Below, one piece after another: positions 54,539 to 64,000 of a stretch of 64,000 nucleotides of DNA. Each line of letters starts with the position of its first letter. Position 1 is the stretch's first letter. The notes under the pieces are model-generated. The model was given only the letters and a program-made list of their open reading frames with translations. It had not been told where the DNA came from and made no database searches. This stretch comes from Methylobacillus rhizosphaerae. Lineage in GTDB: Bacteria; Pseudomonadota; Gammaproteobacteria; Burkholderiales; Methylophilaceae. The stretch lies in NCBI RefSeq assembly GCF_900187985.1, contig NZ_FZOA01000005.1:1-64000 (forward strand), written 5' to 3'. A program made the position numbers and the translations under genes.

Positions 54539-55315
54539 TCAGTGCTTTTGCTTACGTAAGGTGCGGGAAGTAATACGTTGTGCCATCCACCTGGAAAATT
54601 GCCCCAATTTTCCTACCTGGTAATATTGATGAAGAAAATACAGGCGCTGACGCAAGCCGAGTTGCGGCGTATCCCGGTTCAGCGTCGTCAGGTCGTGAAG
54701 GGTGCATTGCCAGGAAAACCACTTGAAGCGGGCCTTCTCCAGATCAATGAGGACGCTGTCAAACTCACCTTGGGGCTGTTCGCGTATAAAAATATGCTTG
54801 GGATACAAGGCGCGATGCTGGACTTTGTGTGCATGCAGCGTAGCGACAGTCCGTGCGATGGACTTGATCAGTTTTCGCTGCCGCGAGAGTGGCCATTCTT
54901 CTGCTGAAAGCCAGGCCAGAACTGCATCCAATGATACATATCCCTGGAGTTCCACCGTCAGCAACACGGCATTGGTATTGCCATCGAGTTTTTTCTCTGA
55001 AAAAAACAAGGGAACAGGAACAGGGATGCCATGCTGTTGTAAGTGCAGCAGCATGGCATATTCGCACCTAAATGTGGGAACGCCTATGACAGGATGCCGC
55101 CATGTGCGGCGCATGAAATTCTGCTGGCGTTTCAGGAACGCATGGAACCCGGCGGCATTGCTACTGTCTGCAATCGGGATCCTGCTTACGCCACTCCAGC
55201 CTTGCCGGTGTATATTGGGAGCTTCAAACCAGCCTGCCTGTAAGTACCAGAGGGTGTCAAAATCCGGTGTGCCTGCATGCGCATCTTCTTGCATATGATC
55301 AACCTGGAAACACAT
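54539..55315 (-). CDS. InaA/WaaP-type lipopolysaccharide kinase-like protein
   Basis: The 258-residue protein has the eukaryotic-like kinase fold of the InaA/KdkA/WaaP group. KRQQNFMRRTWRHPVIGVPTFRCEYAMLLHLQQHGIPVP is the N-lobe region (given in part). HRALYPKHIFI stands at the catalytic loop, and SVLIDLEKAR is the metal-binding DxE motif. Family members phosphorylate LPS core sugars or respond to acid and solvent stress. ATG 55315 (MCFQVDH) is chosen; an in-frame ATG 27 codons upstream is possible. A classical HxD catalytic aspartate is replaced by HRALY, as in other InaA proteins, so activity is uncertain. Confidence 0.7.
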   Translation of the reverse strand: MCFQVDHMQEDAHAGTPDFDTLWYLQAGWFEAPNIHRQGWSGVSRIPIADSSNAAGFHAFLKRQQNFMRRTWRHPVIGVPTFRCEYAMLLHLQQHGIPVPVPLFFSEKKLDGNTNAVLLTVELQGYVSLDAVLAWLSAEEWPLSRQRKLIKSIARTVATLHAHKVQHRALYPKHIFIREQPQGEFDSVLIDLEKARFKWFSWQCTLHDLTTLNRDTPQLGLRQRLYFLHQYYQVGKLGQFSRWMAQRITSRTLRKQKH

Positions 55316-55423
55316 TGCTTCACCATGAAAAATTCCCGTTGCTGTGTGAATAAAACTACAACTGTCACAAAATTGCAACACTCCATATGTAAACAATGGT
55401 TGATCAATGCAAGTGCACTGGCT

Positions 55424-57598
55424 TCAATCCAACATCAGGACAATACCAGCCAGAGGTGGCAGGGTGAGCACAAGAGAATTCCCATGCCCCATACAGGGGT
55501 GCGGTTCGCTCTGCAAGCCCATGCCATTACCTTGGCTACTGCCACCATAGCGCTCGGCATCGCTGCTGAAAATTTCCTTGTAATGTCCTGCCTCTGGCAC
55601 CCCTATACGGTAACCGGTGCGCAGCACCGGAGTAAAATTGAGCAAGACCAGGACAAAGCTGCCGTCCTGGGCGCGGCGCAGGTAACTGATGATGGACTGA
55701 TCCCGGTCATTGCAGTCTATCCACTCAAAACCGTATGCATCGAAGTCGAGTTCATGTAGGGCAGGGAGCTGGCGATACAGGTGCGCCAGATCCCGGTTCA
55801 GGTGCTGCACACCCTGGTGCCAGTGATGTGAAAGCAGCTGCCAGTCCAGACTGGCATTGACATTCCATTCTCGACCCTGGCCGAACTCATTACCCATAAA
55901 ATTGAGTTTTTTACCGCTCATGCTCATCTGGTAGGTCATGAGCAAGCGCAAATTGGCGAATTTCTGCCAGCCATCTCCTGGCATTTTGTCCAGCAGGGAA
56001 TATTTGCCATGCACTACTTCGTCATGGGAAAAGGGCAGGACGAAGTTCTCGCTGTAGGCATAGAGCTGCCCGAATGTCAGTTTGTCATGATGAAAGCGGC
56101 GATGAACAGGGTCATTCTGTATGTAGTCCAGGGTGTCATTCATCCAGCCCATATTCCATTTCATGGAAAAGCCCAATCCACCCAGGTATACCGGGCGGGA
56201 AATCATCGGCCATGCCGTGGACTCTTCTGCGATGGTCAGTGCGCCTGGGAAATCTTCATGCACCATGACGTTGAGCTGGCGGAGAAAGTCAATGGCCTCC
56301 AGGTTTTCACGTCCACCATACTGATTGGGGAGCCATTCATCTGCTTTCCGCGAATAGTCAAGATACAGCATAGAGGCCACGGCATCGACACGCAGGCCGT
56401 CAATATGAAACTCGGATAGCCAGTAATGGGCATTTGCCAGCAGGAAGTTACGGACTTCATTGCGTCCATAATTGAAAATATAAGTACCCCAGTCCTGATG
56501 TTCACCACGTCGGGGATCTGCATGCTCAAACAATGCCGTACCATCAAAGCGCGCCAGTGCCCAGTCATCCTTGGGGAAGTGCCCGGGCACCCAATCCAGG
56601 ATGACGCCGATACCAGCCTGATGGCAGCAATCGATAAAATAGCGCAGCTCGTCAGGACTGCCAAAACGATTGGTGACACCGAAATAGCCCGTCGTCTGGT
56701 ATCCCCATGACTCATTCAAGGGATGTTCGGAAATCGGCAGCAACTCAATGTGGGTATAGCCCATTTCCTGTATATAAGGGATCAGTTCTGCGGCAAGTTC
56801 ACGATAGCTGAGGAATTGTCCTTCGCTATTGCGCTTCCACGATCCCAGATGCACTTCGTAGCAGTTGAAGGGTGCATGCAACCAGTCAGCCCTGCTGCGC
56901 TGATCCAGCCAATCCTGATCCAGCCAGGTATATTGCCCACTAGCCGTGACACGGGCAGCGGTGCCTGGCAGTTGTTCGAAGCTGAAGCCATATGGATCTG
57001 TCTTGACCAGGACTTGTCCTGTTTGGCGATTGCGGATTTCGAACTTGTAAATATCGTGATCGGTCAGGCCCGGGATGAAAATTTCCCAAACGCCACTGCT
57101 GCCATGGACACGCATGGCGTGCAGTCGACCATCCCAATGGTTAAAGTTGCCAATGACGCTGACACGCTCCGCGTTGGGCGCCCAGACAATAAAGCGCACG
57201 CCATGCACTCCCTGTTGCACGCATAAATGTGCGCCGAATGTGCGGTAAGCCTGCTTCAGCCTGCCTTCACCAAACAAGTAGAGCTCATCATTTGAGAGTG
57301 CTGTCCAGAATGTATAGGCATCATGGGTCTCCCAGCTGTGTCCGGACTTTTCCAGCTTGATACGACACGGAACTGGAGGAGGAGTCTTGCCTTGCCATTC
57401 AAATAGTCCTGCCTCATGGGTACGGTGCAGTGCCTGCCAGCCGGCATCAGTCTGCAGCCAGATTTTATCGGCATACGGTTGCAATATGCGCAGGACATAA
57501 TGATTGCCGTGTTGATGCAGGCCGAGATATGAAAAAGGATCATGATGGCAACCGGCAAGAATCTGTGTCAGTGCAGGAGCTTGTTTGGATGTGCTCAA
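55424..57598 (-). CDS. glgB: 1,4-alpha-glucan branching enzyme
   Basis: GlgB (724 residues) makes alpha-1,6 branches in glycogen. Two N-terminal carbohydrate-binding-like domains ([24 protein letters not shown] in the second) precede the GH13 barrel. The catalytic Asp is in [17 protein letters not shown], the acid Glu in [10 protein letters not shown] and the third Asp in [10 protein letters not shown]. Length matches E. coli GlgB (728). It is divergent from glgC with 187 bases between, where no clear promoter was chosen. Confidence 0.96.
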   Translation of the reverse strand: MSTSKQAPALTQILAGCHHDPFSYLGLHQHGNHYVLRILQPYADKIWLQTDAGWQALHRTHEAGLFEWQGKTPPPVPCRIKLEKSGHSWETHDAYTFWTALSNDELYLFGEGRLKQAYRTFGAHLCVQQGVHGVRFIVWAPNAERVSVIGNFNHWDGRLHAMRVHGSSGVWEIFIPGLTDHDIYKFEIRNRQTGQVLVKTDPYGFSFEQLPGTAARVTASGQYTWLDQDWLDQRSRADWLHAPFNCYEVHLGSWKRNSEGQFLSYRELAAELIPYIQEMGYTHIELLPISEHPLNESWGYQTTGYFGVTNRFGSPDELRYFIDCCHQAGIGVILDWVPGHFPKDDWALARFDGTALFEHADPRRGEHQDWGTYIFNYGRNEVRNFLLANAHYWLSEFHIDGLRVDAVASMLYLDYSRKADEWLPNQYGGRENLEAIDFLRQLNVMVHEDFPGALTIAEESTAWPMISRPVYLGGLGFSMKWNMGWMNDTLDYIQNDPVHRRFHHDKLTFGQLYAYSENFVLPFSHDEVVHGKYSLLDKMPGDGWQKFANLRLLMTYQMSMSGKKLNFMGNEFGQGREWNVNASLDWQLLSHHWHQGVQHLNRDLAHLYRQLPALHELDFDAYGFEWIDCNDRDQSIISYLRRAQDGSFVLVLLNFTPVLRTGYRIGVPEAGHYKEIFSSDAERYGGSSQGNGMGLQSEPHPCMGHGNSLVLTLPPLAGIVLMLD

Positions 57599-57785
57599 TG
57601 TTGGTTCCAGTTCTGCAAAATTTGGTTAGTGGCCTTAATTATAAAATTGCGGTGCGCTATGGATTAGCGGCTGGCTTCGTGCCTATAATGAACCAAGTGC
57701 AAGAGAGGTTCAGCGCGGATTGGCCCGGTTCGCGAATTGTTGACTAATAACATGATGTCCAAACTATAAATCAGGAGGGGCAAAA

Positions 57786-59069
57786 ATGCAGCAACAGGAA
57801 TTAGGTTCATCTCGCTTTGTCAGTACTCTGACAAAAAATACTGTAGCACTGATTCTGGCTGGAGGACGAGGCAGCCGCCTCAAAGGCCTCACGGACTGGA
57901 CAGCCAAGCCGGCAGTGCCTTTTGGCGGCAAGTTCCGCATCATCGATTTTCCCTTATCCAATTGTATCAACTCAGGCATCAGGCGCATCGGTGTCGTGAC
58001 GCAGTACAAGGCCCATACCCTGATTCAGCATATCCAGCGTGGCTGGGGGTTTCTGCGTGGCGAGTTCAATGAGTTTGTTGATCTTCTTCCTGCCCAGCAG
58101 CGTGTCCAGGAAGAATGGTATAAGGGTACTGCAGATGCCGTATTCCAGAACCTGGATATCCTGCGACAGACCAGTGCCGAGTTTGTACTGATCCTGGCAG
58201 GCGACCACATCTACAAGATGGATTACGGACAGATGCTGGCAGCGCATGTGCGTAACAAGGCTGATATGACTGTGGCATGTATCAACGTGCCGCTGCAGGA
58301 GGCCACTGCTTTCGGTGTCATGGGGGTCGACAACAATGACAGGGTAGTCGATTTCCGGGAAAAACCTGCTGACCCTCCTTCTATTCCTGGCGACCCGGAA
58401 CATGCGCTCGCCAGCATGGGTATCTATATCTTCAATGCCAGTTTTCTCTATGAGCAGTTGATTAGGGATGCAGATGACCCTCATTCATCGCATGACTTTG
58501 GTCATGACATCATTCCCTACCTGATCAATAAATACCGGGTGTATGCCCATCGTTTCGCTGATAGTTGCGTTGGGGCGGATGATGGAAATTACTATTGGCG
58601 GGATGTTGGCACGATTGATGCATATTGGGAAGCGAATATGGAGCTGACCAAGGTCATCCCCGAGTTGAATCTTTATGACCGGCAGTGGCCGATATGGACA
58701 TATCAGGAACAGTTACCGCCAGCCAAGTTCGTTTTTGACAGTGATGACAGGCGAGGGCAGGCAACAGATTCCATGATTTCAGGTGGGTGCATTGTCAGTG
58801 GCTCACTGGTGCGTAATTCAATCCTGTTCTCGGATGTTCGGGTCAACAGCTATAGCCTGATTGAGCAGTCCGTCATCCTTCCTAAAGTGGATGTGGGGCG
58901 AAATGTCACCTTGAAGCGTGTTGTCGTGGATAACGGAGCAAGAATTCCCGATGGCATGGAAATCGGGGTGGATCCGGTAGCTGACCGTGAACGTTTTTAT
59001 GTCACGGAGCAAGGGATTGTACTGGTGACGGCGACGATGCTGGGACAGAGCCTGCACCATATTCGTTGA
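57786..59069 (+). CDS. glgC: Glucose-1-phosphate adenylyltransferase
   Basis: GlgC (427 residues) makes ADP-glucose for glycogen synthesis. The nucleotide site is [38 protein letters not shown] (given in part). [27 protein letters not shown], and a left-handed beta-helix C-terminus with [17 protein letters not shown] complete it. AGGAGGGG is a strong ribosome binding site. First gene of an operon with two GH57 enzymes and a sugar kinase. No glycogen synthase (glgA) is in the window. Confidence 0.96.
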   Translation: MQQQELGSSRFVSTLTKNTVALILAGGRGSRLKGLTDWTAKPAVPFGGKFRIIDFPLSNCINSGIRRIGVVTQYKAHTLIQHIQRGWGFLRGEFNEFVDLLPAQQRVQEEWYKGTADAVFQNLDILRQTSAEFVLILAGDHIYKMDYGQMLAAHVRNKADMTVACINVPLQEATAFGVMGVDNNDRVVDFREKPADPPSIPGDPEHALASMGIYIFNASFLYEQLIRDADDPHSSHDFGHDIIPYLINKYRVYAHRFADSCVGADDGNYYWRDVGTIDAYWEANMELTKVIPELNLYDRQWPIWTYQEQLPPAKFVFDSDDRRGQATDSMISGGCIVSGSLVRNSILFSDVRVNSYSLIEQSVILPKVDVGRNVTLKRVVVDNGARIPDGMEIGVDPVADRERFYVTEQGIVLVTATMLGQSLHHIR

Positions 59070-59135
59070 GACTCGATGACTGAGAGGTCGGGTAATCATG
59101 AACAGGATTCACTCATGTAAACATTAAGGGAAGAT

Positions 59136-60884
59136 ATGACCGCATCGCATCCCAAGCTGTATCTCAATTTATACTGGCATATGCATCAGCCGGATTACCG
59201 GGATTCCATCAGTGGCGAATATGTCCTGCCCTGGACATACCTGCATGCCATCAAGGATTACACGGATATGGCCTATCACCTCGAAAGCAATCCTGCTGCA
59301 CGGGTGAGCTTCAATTTTGTGCCTGTGCTGCTGGATCAGCTTGAGGATTATGCAGATCAGTTCAATAGTGGGAAGATAAGAGATCCTCTGCTGGCCTTGC
59401 TGCTCAGGGAGGACATGAAGTCACTGACGCTGGATGAGCGTTGTCTGATTCTGGAAAGCTGTTTCAAGGGCCATCATGAAAAGATGCTGGCTCCCTTTGA
59501 GCATTACCAGTGTCTGTACAATATGTATACCAAGCTTGAGCCACGCGGCAAGAGTATGCTCAATTACCTGTCCGGCCAATATATGGCAGACCTGATTGTC
59601 TGGTATCACCTGGCCTGGACCGGCGAAAGCGTGCGCAGGAACAGCAGTGAAATCCAGATGCTCATGAACAAGGGCAGTCAGTTCACGCTGGAAGACAGGC
59701 AAGTATTGTTCCGGGTGATGGCAGACCTGATCCGTGGCCTGATCCCGCGCTACCGGGCATTGGAAGCCACTGGTCGCATCGAAATTTCTACAACGCCGCA
59801 CTATCATCCCATCCTGCCGTTGCTGCTGGATTTTCGCTCAACCCGCGATGCCATGCCTTATGCACCATTGCCGCGTTACCCGCAGTACCCGGGTGGCAGG
59901 CAGCGGGCATGTGCCCATGTGCAGGAGGCGCAGGAGTTTCATCAGCATCGCTTCGGCAAAGCGTCCAACGGCATGTGGCCTGCAGAAGGCGCTGTGTCGC
60001 AAGAAGCGCTGATCCTGCTGGCACAGCATGGAGTGAAATGGGCTGCCACCGGGGAAGGCGTGCTGGCCAATAGCCTGTATAAATCCTTTGACAGCAGTGG
60101 CTTGCCGCCCAGGCATGAGTACCTTTACAAGCCGTATCGTGTTGGCAATGAGCAGGATTCCATCATGTGTTTTTTCCGTGATGACCAGCTGTCAGACAAA
60201 ATCGGCTTTGAATATGCAAACCTGCACGCAGATAGTGCAGTGGCAGATTTCGTACACCACCTGGAACAGATTTATGAGCAGCATCCAGGTGAACAGCCGC
60301 CGATTGTCAGCGTGATTCTGGATGGTGAAAATGCCTGGGAGTACTATCCCTACAATGGATATTACTTCCTGAGCCAGCTATATACAGCCTTGAGCACGCA
60401 TGAACACATCACCATGACCACACCAAGTGATCTGGTGCAGCGATGCCTGCAGCCGGATTCGGGATTACCCATAGGAGAATTGCCTGCTGTTGCGGCAGGC
60501 AGCTGGGTGTATGGCAGTTTCAGTACCTGGATAGGCAGTTCAGATAAGAACAAGGGTTGGGATCTATTGTGTGAAGCCAAGCAGGCCTACGATCGTGTCG
60601 TGCAGCAGGGTGCACTGACGGAGGCTGAGCTGGCGGCCGCCACACGGCAATTGGCCATCTGCGAAGGGTCAGACTGGTTCTGGTGGTTTGGTGACTATAA
60701 CTCGGGCTTGAGCGTCAGCAGTTTTGACCATTTGTTCCGCCGCAACCTGTCCAACCTTTACCATTTATTGCAGCTGGATCCGCCACACACTCTGGACCAG
60801 GCCATCAGCGCGGGGTCGGCATCCTCGACAGCGGCCAATGCCGGCACCATGCGCCGCGGCCAATCAGCAGAATCATCAACTTGA
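59136..60884 (+). CDS. Glycoside hydrolase family 57, alpha-amylase-like
   Basis: The 582-residue enzyme starts with LYLNLYWHMHQPDYRD, the first GH57 motif. The nucleophile glutamate lies in NGMWPAEGAVSQEAL, and the acid/base aspartate in VSVILDGENAWEYYPYNG. These match the GH57 pattern, whose members hydrolyse or rearrange alpha-1,4 or alpha-1,6 glucans. The C-terminus has SDWFWWFGDYNSG, found in the longer GH57 amylases. The last 30 residues are low complexity. No signal peptide, so it acts on internal glycogen. It lies 66 bases after glgC. Confidence 0.87.
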   Translation: MTASHPKLYLNLYWHMHQPDYRDSISGEYVLPWTYLHAIKDYTDMAYHLESNPAARVSFNFVPVLLDQLEDYADQFNSGKIRDPLLALLLREDMKSLTLDERCLILESCFKGHHEKMLAPFEHYQCLYNMYTKLEPRGKSMLNYLSGQYMADLIVWYHLAWTGESVRRNSSEIQMLMNKGSQFTLEDRQVLFRVMADLIRGLIPRYRALEATGRIEISTTPHYHPILPLLLDFRSTRDAMPYAPLPRYPQYPGGRQRACAHVQEAQEFHQHRFGKASNGMWPAEGAVSQEALILLAQHGVKWAATGEGVLANSLYKSFDSSGLPPRHEYLYKPYRVGNEQDSIMCFFRDDQLSDKIGFEYANLHADSAVADFVHHLEQIYEQHPGEQPPIVSVILDGENAWEYYPYNGYYFLSQLYTALSTHEHITMTTPSDLVQRCLQPDSGLPIGELPAVAAGSWVYGSFSTWIGSSDKNKGWDLLCEAKQAYDRVVQQGALTEAELAAATRQLAICEGSDWFWWFGDYNSGLSVSSFDHLFRRNLSNLYHLLQLDPPHTLDQAISAGSASSTAANAGTMRRGQSAESST

Positions 60885-60905
60885 TAGATATGACAGGAGT
60901 AGTAC

Positions 60906-62924
60906 TTGGCTAAAACTGTTGCATTATTGCTCGGGGTCCACGCTCATCAACCAGTGGGGAATTTTACCAGTGTGCTGGATGATGCTCATGCCCGCTGCTA
61001 CGGCCCGTTCCTGAGGACGGTACATGAGTATCCGGATTTTCATTTTGCGATTCATATTAGTGGCTGGTTGCTGGATTACATGATCCAGCATTTTCCTGAG
61101 GATATGGCTTTGCTGCGCGACATGGTGGCACGAGGGCAGGCAGAGCTGTTCGGCGCAGGCTTTACCGAGCCAGTGCTGGCTTCCATTCCAGTCAAGGACC
61201 GAATCGGCCAGATCAACACCTTGTCCCACCGGCTCAAGCAGGCATTTGGTGAGGTGCCGCAAGGGGCCTGGCTGACTGAGCGAGTCTGGGAATCTACCGT
61301 GGTACCTGCGCTGGTCGATGCTGGCATACGCTATGTGACAGTGGATGACTATCACTTCATGTGCACCGGCCATGCAACCAACAAACTCGATGGTTTTTAT
61401 ACCACTGAGGAAGATGGACGCCAGCTGGATTTATTCCCGATTTCCGAAGCCCTGCGCTACCGCTTGCCATTTTCCCCGGCTCATGAGGTGGTGGAGTATC
61501 TCGAAAGCCTGGCGCAGGAGGATGGTCAGGCCGCCGCAGTGTATTTTGATGATATAGAAAAATTCGGAATATGGCCTGAAACCTATCAGTGGGTGTATGA
61601 GCGTGGCTGGCTGCGCCAGTTCATAGAAGGGGTGCTGGCATCCGATATCATCAAGCCCATGCGTTATTGTGATTATCACCAGCAGGCAAAGAAGCGCGGA
61701 GTAGTGTACCTGCCGACGACTTCCTATATCGAAATGAACGAATGGACCCTGCCAGTGCCCGCTGCACACCATTATGCCGACCTGGTGGAGCAGGAGCGGC
61801 AGCAACAGCGCTATGAAACCAGCAAACCATTTGTGCGTGGCGGCATCTGGCGTAATTTCCTCATGCGCTATCCTGAGTCTAACTGGATGCACAAACGTAT
61901 GCTGGCATTGTCTGCACGTTATCATGCCTTGCCGGAAAAGCAGCAAACGGCAGAGATGTTGCAGGCATTGTATGAAGCCCAGGCCAATGATGCTTACTGG
62001 CATGGCCTGTTTGGCGGGTTGTACCTGCCACATCTGCGCCGGGCGGTGTACCAGGCGCTAGTGCGGCTGGAAAGCCTGCTGGATGAGGTGGAGGCACGGT
62101 CACCGCAGCAAGTGATGGATATCGACCTGGACGGCCATGACGAATTTTTTATGCAGAATGGCTGCCTGCAGGCTGTGATCCGACTGGATGGCACGGCATC
62201 CATCGCTGAGTTTGATAGCTATAAACTCAAGCATAACTTTGCGGATACCCTGACCAGGCAGACGGAACACTACCATCGCAGGATTCATGCAGCTCCAGAG
62301 CACCAACAGCAGGGAGGGGGCATCAGTAATCCACACGAGCAGATGGCCTCCAAGCATGAAATAACGCCTGCTGACCTGATTGTGGATGAATACCGCAAGG
62401 CGCTTTTCTGCGATAGCTGGCATGATCACCAAGGTACCAGCCACCGTTTGCAATATATGCGGGATGAACATGGCGGGCCTGGTTGCGAGTTTGCGGCCAG
62501 CCTGCCTGGGCAGGCCAGTCTACTGCGCAAGACCTTCAACCTGGAACAGAATCAGCTGGTGGTGCAGTACACATTTGCCAGCCAGGAACTGCTGGAAGGC
62601 AGGCTGAGAGTGGAGCTTAACCTTGCCATGCCAAGCTGCGATGGTCCTGCAGGCCGTTTCCGCCAGGATGAGCATATTCTCGGTGGCTTCGGGCAACCGC
62701 TGGTAATGGAAAACTTCCAGCAGCTTTTCCTGGACGATGAAGTGCTGGGCGGAACACTGGAATTGAGCAGCAGCATCCCTTGCCATTATTTTAGCCATCC
62801 GCATTTCTCGGTTTCCCAGTCCGAAGCGGGTTTCGAAAAGGTCATGCAGGCAGTCACCATTGTGCTGGAGTGGCCGGTGGAACAACTGGGACAGGAAATT
62901 TTCGTGCATCTCAAGGCAATATGA
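60906..62924 (+). CDS. GH57 4-alpha-glucanotransferase with C-terminal DUF1926-type domain
   Basis: The 672-residue protein starts with TTG behind CAGGAG. GVHAHQPVGNF is the first GH57 motif. The nucleophile Glu is in GAWLTERVWEST, as in the Thermococcus glucanotransferase. The acid/base Asp is in YFDDIEKFGIWPETYQ, where the usual DDGEKFG has Ile for Gly. The second half (from about residue 390) is beta-rich, with FCDSWHDHQGTSHRLQ-like strands of the family's C-terminal domains. It would shuffle maltodextrins, a role taken by MalQ in other bacteria. Cytoplasmic; located 21 bases after the first GH57 gene. Confidence 0.87.
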   Translation: MAKTVALLLGVHAHQPVGNFTSVLDDAHARCYGPFLRTVHEYPDFHFAIHISGWLLDYMIQHFPEDMALLRDMVARGQAELFGAGFTEPVLASIPVKDRIGQINTLSHRLKQAFGEVPQGAWLTERVWESTVVPALVDAGIRYVTVDDYHFMCTGHATNKLDGFYTTEEDGRQLDLFPISEALRYRLPFSPAHEVVEYLESLAQEDGQAAAVYFDDIEKFGIWPETYQWVYERGWLRQFIEGVLASDIIKPMRYCDYHQQAKKRGVVYLPTTSYIEMNEWTLPVPAAHHYADLVEQERQQQRYETSKPFVRGGIWRNFLMRYPESNWMHKRMLALSARYHALPEKQQTAEMLQALYEAQANDAYWHGLFGGLYLPHLRRAVYQALVRLESLLDEVEARSPQQVMDIDLDGHDEFFMQNGCLQAVIRLDGTASIAEFDSYKLKHNFADTLTRQTEHYHRRIHAAPEHQQQGGGISNPHEQMASKHEITPADLIVDEYRKALFCDSWHDHQGTSHRLQYMRDEHGGPGCEFAASLPGQASLLRKTFNLEQNQLVVQYTFASQELLEGRLRVELNLAMPSCDGPAGRFRQDEHILGGFGQPLVMENFQQLFLDDEVLGGTLELSSSIPCHYFSHPHFSVSQSEAGFEKVMQAVTIVLEWPVEQLGQEIFVHLKAI

Positions 62925-62940
62925 ACTTAGGCATAGAGTG

Positions 62941-63855
62941 ATGGCAGCATTGAATATTGGCGTTGATATAGGCGGCACCAACCTGAGGGTGGGGGTGGTA
63001 CGGGAGCTGGAGGTAATCTATCAGCAACGTTTTCCTGCGGATTTCTCTGCAATCTGCAAACAGCATGCCCCTGAAGCCGCCCTGCAGGAAATCCTGCGTA
63101 TTACCAGCGCTGCCTTACTGCAGGCCAAGGCAGCCTATCCCGACGTGCAGCATGTCGGCATCGGTTTTCCCGGCTTTATTGACCCGAAAAGCGGCCAGGT
63201 GCTGCAATCTCCCAATCTGCCCGGGTTACGGAAAGTTGACCTGGCCGCCGCACTTTCTCGATTGATTGAATTGCCTGTCAGGTTGGAAAATGATGCGCTG
63301 GTGGCGGCCTTGGGTGAATACAAGCTCCTTGAAACTCCTCCGCGCAGCATGGTGTATATCGGCCTGGGCACTGGGGTCGGGGGAGGGCTGATCCATGCTG
63401 GTCTGCCTTATCCGGGAGATCATGGCATTGCCATGGAAATCGGACACCTGATCGTCGAGGCCAATGGGCGCCAATGTGGATGCGGCAATAAGGGGTGCCT
63501 GGAACAATATGCAGCAGCGCCTGGTGTTATCGCCAGTTATGCCGAATTGAGCGGACAGCATCTTGTCGCTCATGATATAGCCGCCCGGGCCGATGCTGAT
63601 GATGAAGCGGCACTGGCAGCTTATGCGCTGGCCGGGCGCTACCTGGGACAGGCCATTGCTCATATAGTGAAAACCGTTGACCCGGAATTGGTGCTGGTGG
63701 GTGGCGGCATGAGCCAGGCCTGGCGTCATATCGCCCCGGAACTGGAAACACAGTTGGATAATGACTTGGTGCCTGTCCTCAGAAACAAAATAACCATGGC
63801 AGTTTCAGAAAGCGGCGACCTGGCAGGTATCATAGGCGCTGCTTATCTATCCTAG
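62941..63855 (+). CDS. ROK-family sugar kinase (glucokinase-like)
   Basis: This 304-residue kinase has the phosphate-binding motif GVDIGGTNLRVG (D9), the catalytic region LENDALVAALGE, GLGTGVGGGLI, and the ROK zinc site GRQCGCGNKGCLEQYAA with its preceding EIGHLIV. It would phosphorylate glucose released by the GH57 enzymes, feeding Pgi. Fructose or N-acyl sugars are other possibilities in this family. ATG 62941 is preferred to the in-frame start at 62860 inside the previous gene; the ribosome binding site is weak. Last gene of the glgC operon, closed by a terminator. Confidence 0.88.
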   Translation: MAALNIGVDIGGTNLRVGVVRELEVIYQQRFPADFSAICKQHAPEAALQEILRITSAALLQAKAAYPDVQHVGIGFPGFIDPKSGQVLQSPNLPGLRKVDLAAALSRLIELPVRLENDALVAALGEYKLLETPPRSMVYIGLGTGVGGGLIHAGLPYPGDHGIAMEIGHLIVEANGRQCGCGNKGCLEQYAAAPGVIASYAELSGQHLVAHDIAARADADDEAALAAYALAGRYLGQAIAHIVKTVDPELVLVGGGMSQAWRHIAPELETQLDNDLVPVLRNKITMAVSESGDLAGIIGAAYLS

Positions 63856-63954
63856 ACCAGCAATGCTGTCCGAACCGGCCACAAGTATGCGTGGGCGATA
63901 TCTCCGATAACATCGCTTGTAATGATTTCATTCTAAAAATAATATCTCGACCAT

Positions 63955-63984
63955 AAAAGGCCATGCTGATGCATGGCCTTTTAT
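63955..63984 (+). terminator. Terminator of the glgC-GH57-GH57-ROK operon
   Basis: AAAAGGCCATGC, loop TGAT, GCATGGCCTTTTATTTTT. It lies 100 bases after the kinase stop; the bases between hold nothing recognisable. Confidence 0.88.
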
Positions 63985-64000
63985 TTTTCTGTGCTTATTA

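Noticed and set aside
1-64000. CRISPR array, restriction-modification or toxin-antitoxin system
   Set aside because: No regularly spaced repeats and no characteristic proteins were seen on either strand.

Overview
The window is a stretch of bacterial chromosome, probably from a betaproteobacterium. The order rpsF-priB-rpsR-rplI-dnaB-alr-radA, the divergent rne/rluC pair, and the rluC-HAD-Rieske-sppA operon are typical of that class. Together with the other genes they would fit the family Methylophilaceae, but no methylotrophy gene is present, so the family is a guess. Most of the window is dense, vertically inherited housekeeping DNA. Two tRNA-flanked spots carry mobile or decayed DNA.

Layout. 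1-1040: end of an IS3-family element inserted in a tyrosine integrase gene, next to tRNA-Leu(UAA). 1.2-19.4 kb: two small exported proteins, an aspartate aminotransferase, uvrB, rne, rluC with its operon, pgi, the S6/PriB/S18/L9 operon, dnaB, alr and radA. 19.5-22.4 kb: tRNA-Ser(GGA), a decayed reading frame and a TonB-dependent receptor. 22.6-28.1 kb: an aspartoacylase-like hydrolase, a DUF748 envelope protein, a small unknown gene and ribA. 28.2-46.9 kb: a large organosulfur-scavenging island. 47.2-53.7 kb: an RND efflux system with its TetR repressor. 53.7-55.3 kb: mntP behind a manganese riboswitch, then an InaA-type kinase-like gene. 55.4-63.9 kb: glycogen / alpha-glucan metabolism (glgB, then glgC, two GH57 enzymes and a ROK sugar kinase).

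The organosulfur island is the most interesting part. It encodes an SfnR-like sigma-54 activator with no sensor domain, an alkanesulfonate monooxygenase (SsuD/MsuD), a dimethylsulfone monooxygenase (SfnG), an FMN reductase (MsuE type), three acyl-CoA-dehydrogenase-fold SfnB/SfnC/DszC-like oxidoreductases, an O-acetylhomoserine sulfhydrylase (metY), an OmpW-like protein, a porin, and a complete LIV-type (branched-chain amino-acid type) ABC transporter. That transporter's operon also holds a shortened AMP-ligase-like protein that has lost its phosphate-binding motif. By eye I find five sigma-54 (-24/-12) promoters, one before each transcription unit except metY, and a recurrent inverted repeat TGCTG-N6-CAGCA upstream. 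At two unlinked promoters the dyad centre lies the same 95 bases from the -24 GG. I read this as one sulfur-starvation regulon: outer-membrane entry (porin, OmpW), inner-membrane import (LIV transporter), FMNH2-dependent C-S cleavage, and capture of released sulfur (MetY). The transporter replacing SsuABC and the ligase remnant are the least described pieces.
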